Assembly: GCA_051646185.1 (NCBI GenBank)
Contig: JBOFCS010000144.1
Coordinates: 1 to 9,810 of the forward strand
Source: JBOFCS01 sp051646185
GTDB lineage: Bacteria; Actinomycetota; Actinomycetes; Mycobacteriales; Mycobacteriaceae
Direction: 5' to 3'
DNA length: 9,810 bases
In this document: piece by piece, positions 1 to 5,810 of the stretch
How the letters are laid out: each line of letters begins with the position of its first letter
Position numbering within the stretch: the first letter of the stretch is position 1
The notes under the pieces: generated by a model
Database searches by the model: none
Told to the model about the DNA's origin: nothing
Seen by the model: only the letters and a program-made list of their open reading frames with translations
Program-made: the position numbers and the translations under genes

Positions 1-1
1 G

Positions 2-640
2 CCACTTGCCGATGTCTCCGCTGAAGGGTTGGCAGCAGTGGCAGCTGCTCTGGCAGATGCTGCGGTAAACCGAAGTATTGCGCAGGTAAATCCTGGTATT
101 TCCAGTGGTTGGCGCAATATCAGTTCCCAGCTTAATCATAAAATCTATCATATTGAAGATCGCATCTATGATATCGGATATCGACTCTCCAGGAAAGGAT
201 TGGAAGTTGATGGATATCAAGATATTTCGCTTATTTCAGCCAATACGAACCTGGTTGTTATTGAATATCAAGGCATACGGCATCAGTTTCGGGTCTCGCA
301 TTATGCCGATATTCGGCAGGTGGATTCGTCTCTAGGATCGGTGGCGTTAACTAGAGCACCTCGTTTTATTGATCCCGCTACTATGGTGGCGCAGGGATCG
401 CTGGTTGCGCCTATGCCGGGTACGGTGATTCGTCTTGGCGCTAGCGAAGGTGACCGAGTGGAATTGGGGCAGACGGTACTGTGGCTTGAAGCAATGAAGA
501 TGGAGCATGCGATAGCTGCTCCGGCAGCTGGCATTATTACCCAACTTAACGTTGCTGTTGGGCAACAGGTTGAGGTGGGCAATGTGTTAGCTGTTGTTGA
601 AGATCCAGACGAACATCCTACAACTGAGGAGAGCAAATGA
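2..640 (+). CDS. Biotin-dependent acyl-CoA carboxylase alpha subunit, C-terminal part (5' end outside window)
   Basis: This is the last 212 codons of an acyl-CoA carboxylase alpha chain; the frame is open to the window edge, so the biotin carboxylase domain lies upstream. What remains is a linker/BT-type region (containing GWRNISSQ) followed by a biotinyl carrier domain over roughly the last 75 residues. The biotin-acceptor motif EAMKMEH is clear, with the modified lysine encoded at 497-499, and is preceded by the usual APMPGTV turn. In the cytoplasm the domain would carry carboxybiotin to a carboxyltransferase beta subunit, which is not in this window. The stop overlaps the next start as ATGA, so the acyl-CoA dehydrogenase is translationally coupled to it. 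Together with the acyl-CoA dehydrogenase and hydratase this resembles the mycobacterial accA1-fadE19 neighbourhood, suggesting a 3-methylcrotonyl-CoA carboxylase. A propionyl/acetyl-CoA carboxylase cannot be excluded from the C-terminus alone. Confidence 0.9.
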   Translation, partial: PLADVSAEGLAAVAAALADAAVNRSIAQVNPGISSGWRNISSQLNHKIYHIEDRIYDIGYRLSRKGLEVDGYQDISLISANTNLVVIEYQGIRHQFRVSHYADIRQVDSSLGSVALTRAPRFIDPATMVAQGSLVAPMPGTVIRLGASEGDRVELGQTVLWLEAMKMEHAIAAPAAGIITQLNVAVGQQVEVGNVLAVVEDPDEHPTTEESK

Positions 641-1797
641 GTTTTATTGAAACCGCTGAGCAGAAAGAACTACGTGCTTCGGTCGCAAGTCTTGGGCAGC
701 GTTTTAATTATACTGACTACGTACTGCCTAAGTCCCGTGTTGGTGAACCGCTAACTGAATTATGGAGTGAAGCAGCTAAATTAGGTTTTCTAGGGGTCAA
801 CCTTCCTGAAGAATATGGTGGAGGTGGCGCGGGAATTTATGAACTTGCTCTTGTTCAAGAAGAGTTAGCTGCGCACGGTGCTGGTTTGCTTATGGTGGTG
901 GTCTCTCCTGCCATTTGTGGAACAATCATTGCCAAGTACGGTACGGATGAGCAAAAAAATCTTTGGTTACCTGCCCTTGCTGATGGTTCGAAAATTATGG
1001 CCTTCGGCATTACTGAGCCCGATGCTGGTTCAAATTCACATCAGATCACCACAACTGCACGTAGGGATGGTTCGGACTGGTTACTTACTGGTCGAAAGAT
1101 TTATATTTCCGGCGTTGATCAGGCGGATGCGGTTCTTATTGTTGCCCGAACTGAAGATCATAAAACCGGTAAATTAAAACCAGCTTTATTTATTGTTCCC
1201 ACCGATACTCCCAATTTTGAGTACACGCCCATTGAGATGGATGTTATTGAGCCAGATCATCAGTTTATGTTGTTCCTCGACGATGTCCGGCTACCTTCGG
1301 AGGCGTTGGTGGGTTCTGAGGATGCAGCATTGATGCAGTTATTTGCCGGGCTAAACCCAGAGCGGATTTTGGGTGCAGCGATGGCAACTGGTATGGGACG
1401 TTTCGCTTTGGACCGAGCGGTAAAATATGCCAATGAACGCTCGGTGTGGAAGACTACTATCGGTGCACACCAAGGTATCTCGCATCCGTTGGCGCAGATT
1501 AAGATTGAATTAGAACTTGCTAAGCTAATGATGCAAAAAGCTGCTGTTTTATATGATAGCGGTGACGATTTTGGTGCCGCTGAGGCAGCAAATATGGCAA
1601 AATATGCTGCGGCAGAAGCAAGTATTAAAGCTTTGGATCAGGCCGTACAAACTCATGGTGGAAATGGTTTAACAAAAGAGTATGGATTGGCTGCGATGCT
1701 TGGTGCGGCCAGAATTGCCCGTATCGCCCCAGTAAGTAGGGAAATGATCCTCAATTTTGTTGCCCAGCATAGTCTTGGCTTGCCAAAGTCCTACTGA
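637..1797 (+). CDS. Acyl-CoA dehydrogenase (FadE family)
   Basis: This 386-residue protein is a full-length flavin-dependent acyl-CoA dehydrogenase, which introduces an alpha-beta double bond into an acyl-CoA and passes electrons to electron-transfer flavoprotein. Visible family signatures are LGFLGVNLPEEYGG near the N-terminus, the FAD-binding FGITEPDAGSN segment around residue 130, the WLLTGRKIYISG strand, and QTHGGNG in the C-terminal helical domain. The usual C-terminal catalytic YEGT-type motif is replaced by A364-P365-V366-S367, so the MCAD-type base is absent. Glu242 in LNPERILG aligns with the helix-G glutamate used by isovaleryl-CoA dehydrogenase and is the likely base. That supports a branched-chain substrate, but only by inference. 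The start is well fixed: AGGAG at 627-631 precedes an ATG overlapping the carboxylase stop. The hydratase follows after 41 nt. Confidence 0.93.
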   Translation: MSFIETAEQKELRASVASLGQRFNYTDYVLPKSRVGEPLTELWSEAAKLGFLGVNLPEEYGGGGAGIYELALVQEELAAHGAGLLMVVVSPAICGTIIAKYGTDEQKNLWLPALADGSKIMAFGITEPDAGSNSHQITTTARRDGSDWLLTGRKIYISGVDQADAVLIVARTEDHKTGKLKPALFIVPTDTPNFEYTPIEMDVIEPDHQFMLFLDDVRLPSEALVGSEDAALMQLFAGLNPERILGAAMATGMGRFALDRAVKYANERSVWKTTIGAHQGISHPLAQIKIELELAKLMMQKAAVLYDSGDDFGAAEAANMAKYAAAEASIKALDQAVQTHGGNGLTKEYGLAAMLGAARIARIAPVSREMILNFVAQHSLGLPKSY

Positions 1798-1838
1798 GGT
1801 TTCTGGATTGCCGCGCTAGTTGATAACTAAGGATAATA

Positions 1839-2648
1839 ATGAGCTCACAAGGTCCTGATAATTCTCTTTTGCCTGAGGTCGTGAAGTACTCGGTTTCAGC
1901 TGGCGCGGCGACCCTCACTCTTGATTCTCCGCATAACCGTAATGCTATTTCAGCACTTTTAGTGGGGCAGTTGCTTGAGCGTTTGGATGAAGCTGAGCGG
2001 GACCCTAATGTTCGAGTGGTAGTTCTTAGTCATACCGGAAATACTTTTTGCGCTGGTGCTGATTTAAGCGAGGCGAGTTCGGCTGATATGCCGACCGATC
2101 CTGTAGCTGCGGCAACGCGGCGCACCGAACAAATGGCCGCATTGTTACGTCGCATAGTGGCATTGCCCAAACCTGTTGTGGCGTGTATTGATGGGCATGT
2201 CCGAGCTGGTGGATTGGGGCTGATTGCTGCTTGTGATGTGGTGGTCGCGGGTCCGCATTGCAGCTTTGCGGTGACGGAAGCACGTTTAGGTTTGGCGCCT
2301 TCGGTTATTTCGTTGACACTTTTGCCGAGGCTTAATGCCAGGGCCGCGAGTCGTTACTTTCTTAGTGGTGAAAAGTTCGATTCGTCTCAGGCTGAAAAAA
2401 TTGGTTTAGTCACGCTAGCAGTTACCGATACCGAAGTTGCTGTGACTGAGATTCTAGCCAATATTTGTAAGGCGTCTCCGCAAGGACTTGCTGCAACTAA
2501 GGCCTTAACAACAGCTGAGATCATTGAGCAAATAGATCGTAAATCAGGACAATTGGCTGCGGATTCGGCAAGGTTGTTTAGTTCAGAGGAAGCACGTGAG
2601 GGCATGTTGGCTTTCCTGCAGAAGCGAGATCCACGCTGGGCGGTATAG
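1839..2648 (+). CDS. Enoyl-CoA hydratase/isomerase family protein (possible methylglutaconyl-CoA hydratase)
   Basis: This 269-residue crotonase-fold protein would act on an enoyl-CoA in the cytoplasm, probably adding water to the product of the dehydrogenase/carboxylase steps. The CoA-binding and oxyanion-hole elements are plain: FCAGADLSEA near residues 69-78 and VRAGGLGL at 121-128, followed by the conserved ACDVVVAG strand. Of the two glutamates used by classical hydratases (E144 and E164 of the rat enzyme), the second is present as Glu147 in TEARLGLAP, while the first is Gly127. It may therefore be a one-glutamate hydratase of the type found in branched-chain and isoprenoid catabolic operons, or an enzyme with another crotonase activity. 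An AAGGA-like ribosome site sits just before the ATG. It lies between the acyl-CoA dehydrogenase and tetR on the same strand, which supports one operon. The exact substrate cannot be read from sequence. Confidence 0.88.
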   Translation: MSSQGPDNSLLPEVVKYSVSAGAATLTLDSPHNRNAISALLVGQLLERLDEAERDPNVRVVVLSHTGNTFCAGADLSEASSADMPTDPVAAATRRTEQMAALLRRIVALPKPVVACIDGHVRAGGLGLIAACDVVVAGPHCSFAVTEARLGLAPSVISLTLLPRLNARAASRYFLSGEKFDSSQAEKIGLVTLAVTDTEVAVTEILANICKASPQGLAATKALTTAEIIEQIDRKSGQLAADSARLFSSEEAREGMLAFLQKRDPRWAV

Positions 2649-2651
2649 CTC

Positions 2652-2661
2652 GGGTATACCC
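2652..2661. promoter_or_regulatory. 10-bp perfect palindrome upstream of tetR, possible operator
   Basis: GGGTATACCC is a perfect palindrome starting 4 nt after the hydratase stop, and a related GGTATA lies just upstream at 2642-2647. It has no loop and no T-tract, so it does not look like a terminator. Its place in front of a TetR gene makes an operator possible. This is positional inference only. Confidence 0.3.
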
Positions 2662-2683
2662 TAGGAGAAGTTAACTTGTTGTG

Positions 2684-2702
2684 ATAGTAAGAAAGATACT
2701 AT
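2684..2702. promoter_or_regulatory. Inverted repeat (6-7-6) directly upstream of tetR, candidate TetR operator
   Basis: ATAGTA (2684-2689) and TACTAT (2697-2702) are perfect inverted half-sites separated by 7 nt, a 19-bp span typical in size for a TetR dimer site. It ends 2 nt before the tetR Shine-Dalgarno sequence, so a bound protein could block initiation and give autoregulation. No second copy was seen in the window; the main operon promoter lies outside it. Confidence 0.4.
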
Positions 2703-2717
2703 GAGGAGGTGTCACGG

Positions 2718-3335
2718 GTGACCAGCCGCGAACCGCAGCAGGATAGAAGTCGAGTGACACGCCTAAAGTTGTTAGAAGCGACCATTGATTGTCTTGCTTA
2801 TGAGGGCTGGACTGCTACCACTGTGGGTGTTGTTGCCGGACGCGCAGGTGTTTCGCGTGGGGCTGCACAACATCATTTTCCAACCCGCGAAGATTTAATT
2901 ACTGCTGCACTTGACTATATGTTTGAGAGTAGAACGAGGGAGGCTTTGGCGGAAGCTGAAGCGGTTTCGGCCGGAGCAGTCCGAAGTACTCAAGAAATTG
3001 TAGTGCTTTTGGTCGAGTACTACACCGGTACGTTATTTAAGGCTGCACTGCAAGTCTGGACCGCAGCAGCAGCCGATGAGGGGTTGAGGCGACGAGTATT
3101 GCCCTTGGAATTAAAATTCGCCCGTCAAGCGCATCAGATGGCAGTGCAGGCATTAGGGGTGGATGACACTGATCCTGTAGTGCACCGGTTAGTCCAGGCG
3201 ACTTTGGATCTAGCTAGGGGGCTTGGGCTGGCTGATGTGCTCAGTGATGATTCAAAGCGTCGTGGACAGATTGTTCGTGCGTGGGCTACGCAGCTGGAGA
3301 TGGTGCTTCACGAATCTGCTGTAGCACTTAGCTAA
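2718..3335 (+). CDS. TetR/AcrR family transcriptional regulator
   Basis: This 205-residue protein has a TetR N-terminal DNA-binding domain: the segment from about Thr34 to Phe54, containing VAGRAGVSRGAAQHHF, is the helix-turn-helix, followed by the usual TREDLITAAL helix. The rest is an alpha-helical ligand/dimerisation domain with no family-wide motif. I chose the GTG at 2718 rather than the in-frame GTG at 2709. A near-perfect AGGAGGT lies at 2704-2710, which is 7 nt before 2718 but overlaps 2709. It follows the hydratase by 69 nt on the same strand, and such regulators beside acyl-CoA dehydrogenase/hydratase genes usually respond to an acyl-CoA or related acid and repress the pathway. That role, and autoregulation through the inverted repeats upstream, is inferred. 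Confidence 0.9.
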   Translation: MTSREPQQDRSRVTRLKLLEATIDCLAYEGWTATTVGVVAGRAGVSRGAAQHHFPTREDLITAALDYMFESRTREALAEAEAVSAGAVRSTQEIVVLLVEYYTGTLFKAALQVWTAAAADEGLRRRVLPLELKFARQAHQMAVQALGVDDTDPVVHRLVQATLDLARGLGLADVLSDDSKRRGQIVRAWATQLEMVLHESAVALS

Positions 3336-3540
3336 TTTTGAATATTCTTTGCTATCAAGGTTTTATTTCTTTTTTGTCTTCTCGGTATCAGAAAATAAGT
3401 TGGGGTAGTGGTGTGGCTCTGTGCTTTTACTTGTTGGTGTGGCCTCTTGCGTGCTGCTTTCGGCGTTGCTGAATAGTTCTTCTTGGGTCATGCGACCCTT
3501 TCTTTTTATATGGAGTGGATGGACCACGTTAATGTGGTGA
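3336..3540. other. T-rich convergent intergenic region
   Basis: This stretch lies between the ends of the + strand tetR and the - strand small gene. The + strand is very T-rich. It holds a probable terminator (3485-3507, listed separately) and a second small inverted repeat, ACCAC (3523-3527) and GTGGT (3534-3538), separated by 6 nt just beyond the stop of the - strand gene. The second repeat has no T-run in either direction. No coding region is apparent. Confidence 0.5.
3485..3507 (+). terminator. Probable Rho-independent terminator of the catabolic/tetR operon
   Basis: A 5-bp GC-rich stem, GGGTC (3485-3489) and GACCC (3494-3498) with a 4-nt ATGC loop, is followed at once by TTTCTTTTT. The orientation suits + strand transcription from tetR, about 150 nt past its stop. 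The stem is short, so efficiency is uncertain. Read on the other strand it has no trailing U-tract. Confidence 0.5.
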
Positions 3541-3795
3541 TTATTTGATCCCGTGGCGTTTTGCTAGTTCGTTGAGAGCTGTGATTTCTTTTTCGGAGGG
3601 CTCGCGTGCGGGATTTTTGGAATGCTTTGTGGCTAGTTCCCAATCCCGTTCCAATTGAGCGTACTCGGTTTCTCGGTGACTGGTGCGTTCTAGGCGTCGC
3701 GAGCGAAGAGGGGACTCAGGTCCGTCATCGTGCATATTGAGACGTCGCTCTAAATAATCAACAACGGTATTGGCCAGTTTTTGGTGTGGGGTCAT
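3541..3795 (-). CDS. Small hypothetical protein (84 aa), charged
   Basis: I do not recognise this protein. It is 84 residues, very rich in Arg, Glu, Lys and His, without cysteine, signal peptide or membrane segment, so it is probably soluble and cytoplasmic. Two helix-prone stretches stand out: MTPHQKLANTVVDYLERRL at the N-terminus and SEKEITALNELAKRHGIK at the C-terminus, with a polar arginine-rich linker between. It is the only gene in the window on the - strand, convergent with tetR and divergent from the lipoprotein pair. An in-frame TGA two codons upstream fixes the ATG as the first start. The upstream sequence has no clear Shine-Dalgarno, which lowers confidence that it is translated efficiently. 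The reading frame is not covered by a gene on the other strand, which favours a real gene. Confidence 0.55.
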   Translation of the reverse strand: MTPHQKLANTVVDYLERRLNMHDDGPESPLRSRRLERTSHRETEYAQLERDWELATKHSKNPAREPSEKEITALNELAKRHGIK

Positions 3796-3915
3796 GGTGC
3801 AGTCAAGCTCGGATGGCCAATGATTGACTCAGAAATAGGTGCATCCATATGAACTGGCCCCCTGGTGGGTTGGTGGTCCGAAGGAAGAAATATCGGCAGT
3901 AAGTGGCCAACACAC

Positions 3916-3944
3916 TTGACGGTACAGCACGTGTTCGAGATAAG
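3916..3944 (+). promoter_or_regulatory. Sigma-70-type promoter for the lipoprotein pair
   Basis: TTGACG (3916-3921) and GATAAG (3939-3944) are separated by 17 nt and match the -35 and -10 consensus at 5/6 and 4/6 positions. Predicted transcription would begin near 3951, leaving a leader of about 80 nt before the ATG at 4031. The tandem heptamer GTGCAAA (3948-3954 and 3955-3961) lies at the predicted start. This placement argues against translation starting at the upstream GTG at 3944. Confidence 0.5.
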
Positions 3945-4030
3945 TGAGTGCAAAGTGCAAAGTTGCGATTCCAGCAGCAGCTGTTAGCGCTCCGGCTGGG
4001 ATCTCCAGTATTGGTCTATCCTCGGTATGT

Positions 4031-4582
4031 ATGAGGATCACCACAGTGACATTGTTGTCGCTTGTTGCCTTTGGTTGTACTGTCGGTTGCACGGCATTGG
4101 AGACAAACGGATCAGCTTCTGAGCCTATCGTTCCGGCAGCTCCGGTAGCTGCTCAGATAGATAATGGCCCCGGTGATGGCTTTTCGCTTACCGAATGCGG
4201 TTCGGTGGGCAACGCTGAAGTGATCGACAAAGTTGGTCGGAGCAACATGATCCGGTCGGTCAAAAATATTCTTGGGTGCCGTTGGGAGACGGGTCTGGAG
4301 TTTGGTGATAGATCAACTCTTTCTTTTTTTTGGTACCGGGGCAGTTCTATGGAAAAAGAAGCAAATGTCGCTTTGCTTTTTGGGCATGATGTGAAAAGTA
4401 TTTCGATTGCAGGCCATCCTGGGTATTTGGCTCGAGGATCAGTGGGGTTATGCGAGGTTAGTGTCGGTTCCGGCTCGGATTTTTTTCACTGGTCGCTGTA
4501 TTACGGTGACGCAGTTGCACACCCTGATCCTTGTGAGGTAGCGCGTGGACTTGCTGAACTTTCAGTGAGTAGGTCGAAATGA
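4031..4582 (+). CDS. DUF3558-type secreted lipoprotein, first of a tandem pair
   Basis: This is a 183-residue exported protein, probably lipid-anchored on the outer face of the cytoplasmic membrane. From the ATG at 4031 it opens with a short hydrophobic segment (TLLSLVAFG) leading to Cys16 and Cys20. VAFGC fits a lipobox best, although the second cysteine is also possible. After a polar Ala/Pro linker the mature domain has cysteines at 56, 83, 141 and 168. These match those of the next gene almost exactly in spacing, as does GHPGYL against GRPGFF. Length, lipobox and paired cysteines fit the DUF3558 family (LprB/LprC-like proteins of mycobacteria), whose function is not settled. An in-frame GTG at 3944 would add 29 residues without improving the signal peptide and falls in the predicted promoter. 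No strong ribosome site precedes 4031, so the start is moderately sure. Confidence 0.75.
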   Translation: MRITTVTLLSLVAFGCTVGCTALETNGSASEPIVPAAPVAAQIDNGPGDGFSLTECGSVGNAEVIDKVGRSNMIRSVKNILGCRWETGLEFGDRSTLSFFWYRGSSMEKEANVALLFGHDVKSISIAGHPGYLARGSVGLCEVSVGSGSDFFHWSLYYGDAVAHPDPCEVARGLAELSVSRSK

Positions 4583-5133
4583 AACTTTATGAAAAGAAAC
4601 TTAGCCGCAAGTTGTGGCCTGTGGTCTCGCTGGCGCTGTTGTTACCGATGATTGTTAGCTGCTCGCAAATAATTGATGGTACGGCTATTGCTGTGGGAGT
4701 GGAAGCGGAATCATCGGTTTTAAATCCCTATGGGTATAAGGATGGGCAGTGTGGCCCCTTGGAAGATTCGGCGTTAAGTAAAGCGCTTGAGGTTGATGGC
4801 ATCCAACAGCAGTTTTCTGGGGCGATCTGTTATTGGGTGTTGTCAGGTGTTTTTGGAGTCTTGGATTTGTCTTACAGTTTTTATGAAGCCGGTGATGCTG
4901 ATCGGGAACACCAAGTTGCGGCTCAACTGGGTGAATCGATTACTGAGGGCAGTATTGGTGGTCGTCCGGGGTTTTTTACAACTTCAGCAGGTTTAGGGGC
5001 AGCTTGCGGTCTTACGGTTGAGGCTGGATCAGGGGTTCTCACCTGGTGGTTGCAGTATCGTGATGCCGGAACGCCAGATGCCTGCGTGAGTGTAAAAACT
5101 CTGGGTGAGCTTACTGTTGCAACGCTAAATTGA
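4579..5133 (+). CDS. DUF3558-type secreted lipoprotein, second of a tandem pair
   Basis: This 184-residue protein starts with a basic n-region (KLYEKKLSRK), a hydrophobic core (VVSLALLLPM) and a clear lipobox IVSC, so Cys28 should be the lipidated residue after signal peptidase II cleavage. The mature domain has cysteines at 58, 84, 143 and 169, spaced 26, 59 and 26. The upstream paralogue has spacings of 27, 58 and 27, so both probably form the same disulfide pattern outside the membrane. Aromatic residues cluster in TWWLQYRD. The ATG overlaps the previous stop as ATGA, with GAGTAGG at 4566-4572 as ribosome site, so the two are co-translated and may act as a pair. I assign it to DUF3558 from architecture and the pairing. 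No enzymatic residues are recognisable, and a binding or envelope role is only a guess. Confidence 0.8.
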   Translation: MKLYEKKLSRKLWPVVSLALLLPMIVSCSQIIDGTAIAVGVEAESSVLNPYGYKDGQCGPLEDSALSKALEVDGIQQQFSGAICYWVLSGVFGVLDLSYSFYEAGDADREHQVAAQLGESITEGSIGGRPGFFTTSAGLGAACGLTVEAGSGVLTWWLQYRDAGTPDACVSVKTLGELTVATLN

Positions 5134-5185
5134 AGCAGAAAGCATGTTCGGAGTCGGCTGGATTGGCCGCCCTGGTGACCTCGCT

Positions 5186-5215
5186 TTGACCGCAGCCTAA
5201 GTCTCCAGGTATCGT
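5186..5215 (+). promoter_or_regulatory. Candidate str-operon promoter
   Basis: TTGACC (5186-5191) and TATCGT (5210-5215) are spaced 18 nt apart, matching the -35 and -10 consensus at 5/6 and 4/6 positions. It lies about 220 nt before rpsL, in the only sizeable gap ahead of the operon. Other start sites nearer rpsL are possible. Confidence 0.4.
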
Positions 5216-5337
5216 GGGGCGCTGTGCCTGGGTAGGTTTGCCTTTTTGGGATCCGCCGGGGCAGCTCAGTGTGCCTGTGCGACGTTAATCTGAGGTGCTG
5301 GTGGTTATTTGCTGGCAGTGAGGGTTAGCTGAGGGGT

Positions 5338-5508
5338 ATGCGACACGCCCGACCTCGTGGTCGAGGAACGGGTGAGGAGCAGCGTTTTCTTGCTCCAACT
5401 GCTAGATCCCTGTCAACACATAAGAAAGCCGGTTCATGCCAACCATTCAACAGCTGGTCCGAAAGGGCCGCACCGACAAGGTTGCAAAGCTTAAAACTGC
5501 AGCCTTGA
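5338..5508 (+). other. Possible upstream ORF (56 codons) overlapping the rpsL start
   Basis: An ATG at 5338 opens a 56-residue frame that stops with TGA at 5506-5508, 73 nt inside rpsL in a different frame. The product would begin MRHARPRGRGTGEE and is rich in arginine. A GAGGGG lies at 5331-5336, close to the ATG and with less than ideal spacing. Because the frame runs through the rpsL start, translating it would interfere with, or couple to, S12 initiation. It may equally be a chance frame; I recognise no homologue. Confidence 0.2.
5350..5396 (+). promoter_or_regulatory. Two stem-loops in the rpsL leader
   Basis: The first stem is CGACC (5350-5354) with GGTCG (5359-5363) and a TCGT loop. 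The second is GGAGCA (5376-5381) with TGCTCC (5391-5396) and a 9-nt loop. Both are perfect pairings within 90 nt of the rpsL start. Neither has a following U-tract, so they are more likely leader structure than terminators. The second stem contains a purine-rich GAGGAG that could otherwise act as a ribosome site. Confidence 0.4.
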
Positions 5509-5810
5509 AGGGTAGCCCCCAGCGTCGCGGAGTGTGCACGCGTGTGTACACCACCACCCCTAAGAAGCCGAACTCTGCGCTCCGTAAGGTTGCCCGTGTT
5601 CGTTTAACAAGCTCGGTCGAGGTCACCGCCTACATCCCCGGTGAGGGGCACAACCTGCAGGAGCACTCAATGGTGCTGGTGCGTGGTGGTCGTGTGAAAG
5701 ACCTCCCAGGTGTTCGTTACAAGATCATTCGCGGTTCGCTAGACACCCAGGGCGTTAAGGGTCGCAAGCAGGCCCGCAGCCGTTATGGCGCCAAGAAGGA
5801 GAAGAGCTAA
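5436..5810 (+). CDS. rpsL: 30S ribosomal protein S12
   Basis: S12 sits at the decoding centre of the 30S subunit and controls accuracy of tRNA selection. The 124-residue product matches the family from MPTIQQLVRKGR through TTTPKKPNSALRKVARVRL to the basic tail GRKQARSRYGAKKEKS. The two positions where streptomycin resistance mutations usually arise, Lys43 in TPKKPNS and Lys88 in RVKDLPGVRY, are both lysine, so the gene has the sensitive-type sequence. Asp89, the site methylthiolated by RimO in other bacteria, is present. It is the first gene of the str operon. Its stop TAA shares one base with the rpsG ATG (TAATG), giving tight coupling to S7. The ribosome site ahead of it is weak (AGAAAG, 5423-5428), which together with the structured leader leaves room for translational control. 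Confidence 0.98.
   Translation: MPTIQQLVRKGRTDKVAKLKTAALKGSPQRRGVCTRVYTTTPKKPNSALRKVARVRLTSSVEVTAYIPGEGHNLQEHSMVLVRGGRVKDLPGVRYKIIRGSLDTQGVKGRKQARSRYGAKKEKS

Larger units (their letters stand above)
5134..5435 (+). promoter_or_regulatory. Leader region upstream of the str operon
   Basis: This is 302 nt without an assigned gene, between the second lipoprotein and rpsL. It contains a candidate promoter near its 5' end, a T-run (CTTTTTGGG, 5242-5250) without a clear hairpin in front, two small stem-loops near the rpsL start, and an unassigned upstream ORF (each described separately). If the promoter call is right, rpsL mRNA would have a leader of more than 200 nt, long enough for regulation at RNA level. 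Confidence 0.5.

Noticed and set aside
3948..3961. Tandem GTGCAAA repeat as a CRISPR-like or regulatory repeat array
   Set aside because: There are only two 7-nt copies with no spacer and no further copies nearby. It is consistent with chance or small slippage.
3944..4030. N-terminal extension of the first lipoprotein from GTG 3944
   Set aside because: It would add 29 residues before the hydrophobic signal core, has no good ribosome site, and overlaps the predicted -10 box.
3829..4092. 87-codon frame on the - strand opposite the first lipoprotein's promoter and signal peptide
   Set aside because: It contains a hydrophobic stretch that could be read as a membrane segment, but this mirrors the Ala-rich + strand sequence. 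It starts inside the lipoprotein gene and runs over a good + strand promoter. No family is recognised, so I leave it out while noting it is not disproved.
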